A DNA stretch of 12,677 bases. Source: Alphaproteobacteria bacterium (lineage in GTDB: Bacteria; Pseudomonadota; Alphaproteobacteria; ATCC43930; CGMCC-115725). The stretch spans positions 1 to 12,677 of the forward strand of contig JAFMSA010000054.1 in NCBI GenBank assembly GCA_017353855.1. The letters run 5' to 3'. Below the pieces are notes generated by a model. The model was not told where the DNA came from and did not search any database. It worked only from the letters and a program-made list of their open reading frames with translations. The translations under genes and the position numbers were made by a program. This document shows positions 6,301-12,677 of the stretch, in pieces (position 1 is the stretch's first letter; each line of letters opens with the position of its first letter).

Positions 6301-9221
6301 ACCCACCCACGGTATTGGCTGTCCACACAGCAGTCCCGGGCCGCGCCCGCTTCAGAGTCGACGGGCTCAAAGGCTGTGTACGGGCAAAGCGTGCATTGGA
6401 GGCAGCGCTGACCGGGCGCGGTATTCTCTCGGTCTGTGCCAGCACGACAACGGGTACGGTCCTGGTACTGTTCGAGCGCAAGCGCGGGGTCAGCGAAATT
6501 GCGCAGCGCCTCAGTGATGCGGCGCAACGCGCCTTCAATCCTGAACAGGCGGCCGGCAGTGGCGCGCAACCGGCCTGGCATACGCTGAATGCCGATGCGG
6601 TCATGGCCGAGGTTCGCTCCAAGCCGGCCGGATTGTCAGAGAACGAGGCAAAGCGACGGCTCGCCGAGAACGGTGCCAATGCAATAGCTAAATTGCATGG
6701 CCGTGCATCACTGGAAATACTGCTCGGCCAGTTTCACAATCTGCCGGTCGCGCTGTTGACGGCGGGTGCGCTGTTGTCGTTGGCTACCGGAGGCGTGCTT
6801 GACGCCGCGGTCATTCTCGGTGTTATCGGAATCAACGGAATCATCGGGTTTGTCGCCGAGGCACGCGCCGAGGAAACGATCAGTAGCCTCGACGAGAGCC
6901 GGGCGCCCATCTCCCGGGTGCTGCGGGACCGAACGGAGCGCGAGGTACCGGGCGAGGAACTGGTAGTCGGCGACGTCATTGAGCTGCGCCGTGATGAGAC
7001 GATCCCCGCCGACGCACGCGTCATAGCCGAAAATCGACTGACGATAAACGAGGCGTTGCTGACCGGAGAGAGTGCGCCGGTAGCTAAGAGTGTCAACATA
7101 CTTACGCAGCCGAACGCCGCAGTCGCCGACCGCCATAACATGGTGTTCCGCGGTACGGTAGTGACCGGTGGAGCTGGCCGCGCGGTCGTCGTCGCGACCG
7201 GCGCCGAGAGCGAGATCGGCCGCATCCAGTCGCTACTTGGCTCCGAAGAGCGGCCGCCTACGCCGCTGGAGCGCCAGCTCAATGAGCTGAGCCGGCAATT
7301 GGTGCTCGCATCGGCAGCGGCCTGCGGGCTGTTCGCGATGATCGGGCTCACGCGCAGGTTCCCGCTATTGTCGCTGCTGAGGACTGTGATCTCGCTGGCA
7401 ATAGCGGCCATACCCGAGGGCCTGCCGACGCTTGCCACAACGACGCTCGCGCTGGCCGTTCGGGATCTGCGCCGGCGCCGCGTCATTATCCGCCGCCTGG
7501 GCGCGGTTGAGGGATTGGCCGCCGCGCAAGTCGTCTGCTTTGATAAGACCGGCACACTGACGCTCAACGACATGAGCGTGGTCCGTCTGTATTGGAACCG
7601 CACTCGAGCCCGTCTGGGCGGCGACCGGTTCCAAACCGACGGCGGGTCGGTCGTCGACTGCGCGACGGATGCGGGGCTGGCGCGGCTGTTCGAACTCGCA
7701 GCTCTGTGCAACGACGCCGATCTGGCTGTCCCTGCCGCGCACGACTGGAATGGGTCCGCCACCGAGCTGGCACTGGTTCGGGCAGCGGTGAATTCGGGTA
7801 TCAATGTGGAAGCGGTCCGGGAACGACACCCGCGAGAGGCGACGGTGCACCGGGCCGATGACCGTCGTTATATGCTGACTGTGCATTGCGGCGAGGGTGA
7901 TCGCAAGCTTGTCGCGATAAAGGGGGATCCCGGCGAGGTACTGGCGCTGTGTCGATACCAGATGCGCGATGGCGCCGTCACTGGGCTCGATGATGCCGAT
8001 CGCCGAGAGATCGAGGCGGCAAACCTCGCGATGGCGAATGACGCACTGCGAGTGCTCGGGATCGCATATCGCTCGGCCGGGGCGGCCGAGCGCGGTAGTC
8101 GGATCAAACGGAGTTTTATCTGGGTCGGTCTCGCCGGTATGGCCGATCCGATCCGCCGGGGAGCATCGGAGCTGGTTGCCGCGCTTGGCCGCGCCGGCAT
8201 CACCAGCGTCATGCTGACCGGCGACCAGCGCGCCACTGCGGCTGCGATTGCCGCCGAACTCGGCCTTTCGAGCGGCGGCGTGGCGAGTGTCGTCGACGGC
8301 AACCGGATCGACGAACTTGGCGACTTCGCTGACCAGGCAGCTGAGCTGCCGCGGGTCTTTGCCCGTGTGACGCCCATACAGAAGCTGCGGCTCGTCAGAA
8401 GACTGCAACACTCCGGACGGGTGGTCGCCATGGTCGGCGACGGCGTCAACGATACACCGCCGTTGCGGGCGGCCGATATCGGGATCACGCCCGGAAGGTC
8501 GGGGGTGGAGGCTGCGCGCGGCATCGCCGATGTCGTCCTTCTCGAAGACGATCTGATGTCTCTTGCCGCTGCAATAGAGCAAGGTCGCGCCGTCGCGGCC
8601 AACATCAGGAAGGCGATCCGCTACCTGGTGGCGACGAACCTCAGTGAGATCATTTTCATGCTGGGCGCCGCCGCAGCCGGACGGGCGCATCCGCTGAGCA
8701 CTCTCCAACTGCTGTGGATCAACCTGCTCAGCGACATCTTGCCGGCGCTCGCCCTGGCAGTGGAGCCATCACCGCCGAGCGTCATGACACGGCCGCCTCG
8801 AAGGCCGCAGGAGCCCGTGATTCCCGGCGCCGAGCTCGGCTCGCTCGTCCGCGACGCAAGCCTGATTGCCGGCAGTGCATTTGCGGCGCGGATCGCCGTC
8901 AGATGGCTGGGCGGTTCGCGGCAATCCCGTCAGGCCGTCGGATTTTCGAGCCTGATTGCGGCCCAGCTCTTTTATGCCTTCGCCTGCCGTTCCCGGCGAG
9001 GCTCGGTGTTTGCTGATCCGCGCCTTCCGGTCAACCCGTTGCTGCTCGCATCGATCGGGGCTTCGTTCGGGGCGCAGGGCGCGGTATTGTTTACTCCCGG
9101 TCTGCGCGATCTCTTCGGCTCGCCTATCAGCCCTGCGCAGTTCGGCATCGCGATTGCCGCTGGTGCCATGCCGTTGCTCGCGATCGAACTCCTCAGGGGA
9201 GCGAATTTACGCGGGGCGTAA
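6297..9221 (+). CDS. P2-type cation-transporting ATPase with HMA-like N-terminal domain
   Basis: The 974-residue pump uses ATP to move a cation across the inner membrane. Residues 6-62 form an extra HMA-like domain without CxxC (PGRARFRVDGL). Then come a cation-ATPase N domain (about 95-140), M1 (149-166), M2 (170-188), the A-domain TGES loop (256-259), M3 (335-352), M4 with PEGLP (373-377), phosphorylated Asp416 in DKTGT, KGDPGE at 542 in the nucleotide domain, TGD (641-643) and GDGVND (714-719). The C-terminal part has six further membrane segments. Ion-site residues of SERCA/PMCA pumps are kept: Glu374 in M4, Asn781 and Glu784 in M5 (NLSE), Asn809, Ser812 and Asp813 in M6 (NLLSD). In M8 the counterpart is Gln890, as in one-ion PMCA-type pumps. 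There is no CPC motif, so Ca2+ or Mn2+ is likelier than Cu, Zn or Cd; this is inference. Length is usual for P2 pumps plus the added domain. Confidence 0.93.
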   Translation: MNPPTVLAVHTAVPGRARFRVDGLKGCVRAKRALEAALTGRGILSVCASTTTGTVLVLFERKRGVSEIAQRLSDAAQRAFNPEQAAGSGAQPAWHTLNADAVMAEVRSKPAGLSENEAKRRLAENGANAIAKLHGRASLEILLGQFHNLPVALLTAGALLSLATGGVLDAAVILGVIGINGIIGFVAEARAEETISSLDESRAPISRVLRDRTEREVPGEELVVGDVIELRRDETIPADARVIAENRLTINEALLTGESAPVAKSVNILTQPNAAVADRHNMVFRGTVVTGGAGRAVVVATGAESEIGRIQSLLGSEERPPTPLERQLNELSRQLVLASAAACGLFAMIGLTRRFPLLSLLRTVISLAIAAIPEGLPTLATTTLALAVRDLRRRRVIIRRLGAVEGLAAAQVVCFDKTGTLTLNDMSVVRLYWNRTRARLGGDRFQTDGGSVVDCATDAGLARLFELAALCNDADLAVPAAHDWNGSATELALVRAAVNSGINVEAVRERHPREATVHRADDRRYMLTVHCGEGDRKLVAIKGDPGEVLALCRYQMRDGAVTGLDDADRREIEAANLAMANDALRVLGIAYRSAGAAERGSRIKRSFIWVGLAGMADPIRRGASELVAALGRAGITSVMLTGDQRATAAAIAAELGLSSGGVASVVDGNRIDELGDFADQAAELPRVFARVTPIQKLRLVRRLQHSGRVVAMVGDGVNDTPPLRAADIGITPGRSGVEAARGIADVVLLEDDLMSLAAAIEQGRAVAANIRKAIRYLVATNLSEIIFMLGAAAAGRAHPLSTLQLLWINLLSDILPALALAVEPSPPSVMTRPPRRPQEPVIPGAELGSLVRDASLIAGSAFAARIAVRWLGGSRQSRQAVGFSSLIAAQLFYAFACRSRRGSVFADPRLPVNPLLLASIGASFGAQGAVLFTPGLRDLFGSPISPAQFGIAIAAGAMPLLAIELLRGANLRGA

Positions 9222-9228
9222 ACTGCCC

Positions 9229-9684
9229 TCACGCCTCTTCTTCCATCGCCTCCTCGAGATCATCGAAAATATCGCGCTGCCAGCCTTCTTGACGGGGGCT
9301 CGCCTGTCTCATCTCCTCGCGCAACTTTCTCACATGCCGAAGATACCGGCGATGCCGGTCTTTATCGTCGCTGCCCCAACGGTGAGCTCGCTGGCGCGCT
9401 TTGCGCTTGAACTGCGCGATGGAGCGTTCGACCGATCGCCGCCCCTCTTCGGGATTCTCGGCGCGTTCAATGTGTTTGTCGATCTCGGCAACCGTGCCCG
9501 AAACCAGCGCCTGCACGAGCTCTTCGGTCGCTTCCGCCTCGGACTCCGTAAACAAATCGATCACGAGCTGGACCGCCGTTCCGACCGCCGGTTGCATTTG
9601 CGGCAGAATCTTCGGCAGCACCACCCCAATCGCTCCCAGAACCAGCAGATTCACGAGATTGGGTTTGCCGACATCCTCGAACAT
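9229..9684 (-). CDS. Membrane-anchored hypothetical protein, possible divergent fourth helper
   Basis: The 151-residue product has one hydrophobic segment at about 10-27 (LVNLLVLGAIGVVLP), then QPAVGTAVQLVIDLFTE (31-47) and an acidic helix with SEAEATEEL. This order (glycine-rich membrane segment, Pro, PA-x2-T-x-V, aromatic-x-Glu, Ala/Glu helix) parallels proteins A, B and C, though the similarity is weak. The long C-terminal half is highly charged: a basic helix around 90-125 (KRKARQRAHR, RHVRKLREEM) and an acidic end DDLEEAMEEEA. I do not recognise the family. The ATG at 9684 has a modest site (CAGGCG) upstream. It converges on the ATPase with seven bases between the two stops, so no room exists for a separate terminator. 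Proximity to the pump is the only functional hint. Confidence 0.72.
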   Translation of the reverse strand: MFEDVGKPNLVNLLVLGAIGVVLPKILPQMQPAVGTAVQLVIDLFTESEAEATEELVQALVSGTVAEIDKHIERAENPEEGRRSVERSIAQFKRKARQRAHRWGSDDKDRHRRYLRHVRKLREEMRQASPRQEGWQRDIFDDLEEAMEEEA

Positions 9685-9949
9685 CTTTCGCCTGCACCAT
9701 GCGTGTTTACTGATTGAACAGGATTGCCTGACACCCGTTCACCTCGCCGGCCTGCAACGAGCCTCACTAACACAAGGCCGCACCGGAAGCGAACCGATAA
9801 CTTGCAACCGCACCCGGCGCCACCCCCCGAACGGACCGCACGTCACATCAGCGTGACCGGCCGCGACCGCCCGTGAGCGCCTTGCCCATAGTACACGGGG
9901 CCATCGTGTGAGACTCTCCTCCTGCTCAGCTTTCCGGGAGGACCGAGGC
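9685..9949. other. Divergent intergenic region
   Basis: These 265 bases separate the divergent starts of the 151-residue protein and the oxidoreductase, so promoters for both are expected. I found no clear -35/-10 pair or palindrome. The only signal I can place is the ribosome site GGAGG at 9937-9941, eight bases before the oxidoreductase ATG at 9950. Confidence 0.4.
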
Positions 9950-11302
9950 ATGCCGACACGCAGCTTTGACGTCGTGATTCTTGGCGGCGGCAACGCCGGG
10001 ATGGGGGTCACTGTTGCCGCCAGGCAGGCCGGGCTCAAAGTAGCGATGATCGAGCCCGATCTGCTCGGCGGCACTTGTCCGAACCGCGGCTGTATGCCGA
10101 AAAAGGTGCTCGTAGCGGCGGCGCACGCGCTCGACGAGATCGAGCGCGCCAAAGCGCATCATATCACGGTTGGCAGGCCGAGTCTTGACTGGGCGGCCCT
10201 GATCGACCGCGAGAAGGCGATGATCCGCGACATTCCGGGCTCGCTTGCGGACGCGATGGCCCGGCGCGGCGTCGAGGTGATCCGAGACCGCGGCTGCTTC
10301 GCGGGTCCGAACGCAGTTGCACTCGCAGGCGAAGTTCTCGAGGCCAAGCATATTGTTATCGCGACCGGCTCGAAGCCGCGGCGGCTGCCGTTTCCCGGCG
10401 CCGAGTTGATGGTCACCTCCGATGATGTGCTGAACGAGCGCAGCCTGCCGGCCAGCGTCGTATTTGTCGGCGGCGGCGTGATCGCGCTTGAATTCAGCCA
10501 TGTCTACGCGCGAGCGGGTGCTAGGGTCACAATTCTCGAGATGCTGCCGCGGCTGCTCGCCAATATGGATACCGACGCGGTAAGCCAATTGCACAGCCGG
10601 ACCGAGCGCCTCGGCGTCGCGGTCCACGCCGGGATCGAGATCCAGCGGATCGAGCGCGCCGGAGACGGACTGCGCGTCAGCTACGTGGAGGACGGGTCCG
10701 AGCACGCCGTGGAGGCCGATCGGGTCGTCCATGGTGCCGGCCGGATCGCCGATCTCGACGGCCTGAAGCTTTCCGCCGGCCGGGTCGCGTCTGAGCGCGG
10801 CGAGATCGCGCTCGATGCGCACCTGCGCTCGATCTCGAACACGTCGGTTTATGCCTGCGGCGACGCCGTCGCGACCAGTCCGCAATTGTCGCCGATCGCG
10901 ACTTACGAGGGTCGGATCGTCGGCCGGAACATTGTCGAGGGCCCCAGACACACGCCCGAGTATGCAAGTATTCCGGCGTGCGTCTTCACGGTGCCGGCAC
11001 TCGCAAGCGTGGGCCTGACGCAGGCCGCCGCCGAGGAGCAGGGGATCGACTTGCGCGTCGAGGTCAACGACATGCGCAACTGGCTGTCGGGCCGCACCTA
11101 CGCGGAGACCGCCGCCTGGGCCAAGGTGCTGATCGACAAGCACTCCGATCGCATCGTTGGCGCGCACATCCTAGGGCACGCCGGTGAGGAATTGATCCAC
11201 ATCTTCGCCCTGGCAATGAAGCACGGCATCACTGCCGGCGACATTAAAGAGCTGGTCTACGGCTTCCCGACTTTCTCGGCCGACATCAAGTCGCTGTGGT
11301 AA
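9950..11302 (+). CDS. FAD-dependent pyridine nucleotide-disulfide oxidoreductase, atypical C-terminus
   Basis: The 450-residue protein has the class I flavin disulfide reductase layout (glutathione reductase, lipoamide dehydrogenase, mercuric reductase). The FAD dinucleotide motif is GGGNAG (12-17). The redox-active pair Cys43 and Cys48 sits in GGTCPNRGCMPKK. The second nucleotide fold is GGGVIALEF (174-182), with Glu197 ending its second strand, which favours NADH over NADPH. The second FAD motif is YACGDAV, then comes a dimerisation domain. The C-terminal His-Pro-Thr...Glu motif that supplies the active-site base of the partner subunit is replaced by FPTFSADI (439-446), so the usual His and Glu are absent. 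It is therefore not a standard lipoamide dehydrogenase or glutathione reductase, and its substrate is unknown. ATG 9950 was chosen over a frame open to 9908 because GGAGG lies eight bases upstream. It probably shares a transcript with the hydrolase after it. Confidence 0.92.
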   Translation: MPTRSFDVVILGGGNAGMGVTVAARQAGLKVAMIEPDLLGGTCPNRGCMPKKVLVAAAHALDEIERAKAHHITVGRPSLDWAALIDREKAMIRDIPGSLADAMARRGVEVIRDRGCFAGPNAVALAGEVLEAKHIVIATGSKPRRLPFPGAELMVTSDDVLNERSLPASVVFVGGGVIALEFSHVYARAGARVTILEMLPRLLANMDTDAVSQLHSRTERLGVAVHAGIEIQRIERAGDGLRVSYVEDGSEHAVEADRVVHGAGRIADLDGLKLSAGRVASERGEIALDAHLRSISNTSVYACGDAVATSPQLSPIATYEGRIVGRNIVEGPRHTPEYASIPACVFTVPALASVGLTQAAAEEQGIDLRVEVNDMRNWLSGRTYAETAAWAKVLIDKHSDRIVGAHILGHAGEELIHIFALAMKHGITAGDIKELVYGFPTFSADIKSLW

Positions 11303-11361
11303 GAGGGCGGGCGGCCTGGGTCACGTCAGTGCCGCTGCCGGTTTTCCGAGACCGGCCCGTC

Positions 11362-12486
11362 ATGCGCAAGCCTTTCCGGAGGGGGCTCGTCGTGCTGTTT
11401 CGCGCCTTGTTTGCCGCTGTCCTCATCGGTAGCGCGGCACCCGCATTCGCCCAATCACAAAAAATAAATTGGCCGAACTACCAGGAGGGCGATTTCGTCA
11501 TTCGGGACTACACATTCGCCGGCGGCCAGAAGCTGCCTGAGCTGAAACTGCACTATCGCACCCTGGGTTCCGCGCAGCGCAACGCCGCCGGCGAGATCGT
11601 CAACGGCGTGCTGCTGTTGCAAGGCAATACCGGCACGGGCGCCAACTGGCTGCGACCGAGCCTGGCCGACGAGCTGTTCAAGGACGGGCAGCCTCTGGAT
11701 GCCGGGCGCTATTTCATCGTCATCCCGGACGCGCTCGGGCGCGGCGGCTCGAGCAAACCTTCGGACGGGCTCAAAGGCAGTTTCCCGCATTACCGCTATC
11801 ACGACATGGTGGACAGCGTTCACAAGCTGGTCACCCAAGGGCTCAAGGTCGCGCATATCCGGCTCATCATCGGGAGTTCGCTCGGCTGCATGCACAGCTT
11901 CATGTGGGCCGAGATGTATCCCGGACTGATGGACGGGATAGTCGGGCTTTCCTGCCAGCCCGTCGAGATCAGCGGCCGCAACCGGATCATGCGCCGCGCG
12001 GCGGCCGAAGCGATCCGCCACGATCCGGACTGGAATAACGGCAATTACGCCAGGAACCCGACCCGTTACATCTACAGTGCCGCGGCGGGTTCGTTCATGC
12101 CCGAGAGCGCTGCGCGCATTCAGGAAGCAGCGCCAACCCGCGCCGCGGCGGACCGGCTGTATGACAGGCGCGTGGCGCGGATCGCCAAGCGCGACGCAAA
12201 TGATTCGCTATGGGCAATCGAAGCGATCGAGGACTACAGCCCTGAGCCTGACCTGCCCAAGATCACGGCCAAAGTACTGTTGATCAACACGGTCGAGGAC
12301 ACCGCAAACCCGCCCGAGCTTGGCACGGTCGAGCGTGCAATGAAGCAGATTCGTCAGGGCCGTTACGTGCTGATCCCGTACAGCGACAAGACGCACGGGC
12401 ACTTCACTCATTATTACGCGGCCGTTTGGAAGCCCTATCTGAGCGACTTCATCACAACGCTCGGCGCGGCCGGCGCACCGAGGTGA
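11362..12486 (+). CDS. Exported alpha/beta hydrolase, homoserine acetyltransferase (MetX)-like fold
   Basis: From ATG 11362 the product is 374 residues and begins with a classical signal peptide: MRKPFRRG, a hydrophobic core, and a likely cut after AFA (28-30), so it should act in the periplasm. The mature protein has the MetX-like alpha/beta hydrolase order: GNTGTGANW near the oxyanion region, PDALGRGGSSKPS, the nucleophile elbow G-S-S-L-G with Ser173, then Asp313 in VEDTANPPE and His347 in THGHFTH as the probable triad. True MetX enzymes are cytosolic, so an exported relative is more likely an esterase or hydrolase of unknown substrate than a methionine enzyme. The frame is open back to a GTG at 11296 overlapping the oxidoreductase stop, but that start would put 22 residues before the signal peptide. 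Neither start has a strong ribosome site. It lies in the same direction as the oxidoreductase, 59 bases after its stop, so co-transcription is likely. Confidence 0.87.
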   Translation: MRKPFRRGLVVLFRALFAAVLIGSAAPAFAQSQKINWPNYQEGDFVIRDYTFAGGQKLPELKLHYRTLGSAQRNAAGEIVNGVLLLQGNTGTGANWLRPSLADELFKDGQPLDAGRYFIVIPDALGRGGSSKPSDGLKGSFPHYRYHDMVDSVHKLVTQGLKVAHIRLIIGSSLGCMHSFMWAEMYPGLMDGIVGLSCQPVEISGRNRIMRRAAAEAIRHDPDWNNGNYARNPTRYIYSAAAGSFMPESAARIQEAAPTRAAADRLYDRRVARIAKRDANDSLWAIEAIEDYSPEPDLPKITAKVLLINTVEDTANPPELGTVERAMKQIRQGRYVLIPYSDKTHGHFTHYYAAVWKPYLSDFITTLGAAGAPR

Positions 12487-12629
12487 CCGGAGCGCGCCGC
12501 GCCAGCCTCTGATCGCTTACTATGCCGGCGCGCGAGGCGCCGTGCCCGTCGCGGCGTCCCGCGTTTACTGAAGGGCGCGCCGCGCGGCATCGCCGCCGGA
12601 TGGCGCGGAAGCGAGACCGGCGAGGCTGT
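12487..12629. other. Convergent intergenic region
   Basis: These 143 very GC-rich bases separate the hydrolase from a gene on the other strand. Several GCGC-rich self-complementary stretches (for example around 12568-12606) could fold, but none is followed by a T run on either strand, so I do not call a terminator. Confidence 0.35.
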
Positions 12630-12677
12630 TTATTCCGCGGCGGCGGGCTGCGGCACCGTCGGCCCGTCGCCCTTTAT
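12630..12677 (-). CDS. C-terminal end of a gene cut by the window edge
   Basis: Read on the - strand the last 48 bases encode IKGDGPTVPQPAAAE followed by TAA (12630-12632). A short Pro/Ala-rich tail ending in Glu is a common kind of C-terminus in this group of bacteria, and the orientation, convergent with the hydrolase, fits a gene end. Fifteen residues are too few to name the protein. Confidence 0.42.
   Translation of the reverse strand: MKGDGPTVPQPAAAE

Noticed and set aside
7365..8708. Long - strand frame of 447 codons inside the ATPase
   Set aside because: It is the complement of a GC-rich coding region whose + strand frame contains all ATPase motifs; the - strand translation shows no domain.
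9926..11167. Long - strand frame of 413 codons inside the oxidoreductase
   Set aside because: Shadow of the oxidoreductase caused by high GC at third positions; no motif and no ribosome site.
1..12677. CRISPR array, tRNA or rRNA genes, phage genes
   Set aside because: I saw no regularly spaced repeats, no cloverleaf-like segments and no phage structural or integrase motifs anywhere in the window.

Overview
The window looks like chromosomal DNA of a GC-rich alphaproteobacterium, most likely a Bradyrhizobium/Rhodopseudomonas-type member of the Hyphomicrobiales. This rests on codon use, on a 70-residue small protein of a type I associate with Bradyrhizobium-like genomes, and on an IS630-type transposase remnant of rhizobial flavour. 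No database search was possible, so the taxonomy is inference.

Bases 1-2945 are gene-poor and look like an eroded accessory stretch. I can support one small conserved-looking gene (331-543, +), one exported cysteine-containing hypothetical protein (1471-1965, -) and a frameshifted IS630-family transposase remnant (about 2437-2940, +). The rest shows no convincing coding pattern.

Bases 2948-9684 form the centre of interest. A DUF445-type membrane protein (-) is divergent, by only 39 bases, from a small membrane-anchored protein A (4232-4540, +). After a 592-base gap holding two short palindromes comes a tightly packed run on the + strand. It consists of small membrane proteins B and C, an HMA2-like domain protein with two membrane segments, and a P2-type cation ATPase of 974 residues. 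Gene junctions in this run are a 3-base gap, an 8-base overlap and a GTGA overlap, so it should be one translationally coupled operon. A, B and C are paralogues: an N-terminal glycine-rich membrane segment, an RPA-x(7)-G-x(3)-Y segment and an acidic/alanine helix ending in EAR-x-E. The architecture resembles the mycobacterial PacL (DUF1490) proteins that partner P-type ATPases. The pump keeps the SERCA/PMCA-type ion-site residues, so Ca2+ or Mn2+ is a better guess than a soft metal, although its accessory domains are HMA-like. A convergent gene right after the pump (9229-9684, -) encodes a possible fourth, divergent member of the small-protein family.

Bases 9950-12486 hold a flavin disulfide oxidoreductase with a CPNRGC redox motif but without the usual C-terminal His-Glu pair. 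It is followed by an exported MetX-like alpha/beta hydrolase. The last 48 bases carry the C-terminal end of another gene on the - strand.

My reading is that 4232-9221 encodes a cation-pumping membrane complex with three tandem helper subunits and an extra HMA2 subunit. The family resemblances are recalled from memory and the joint function is inferred.
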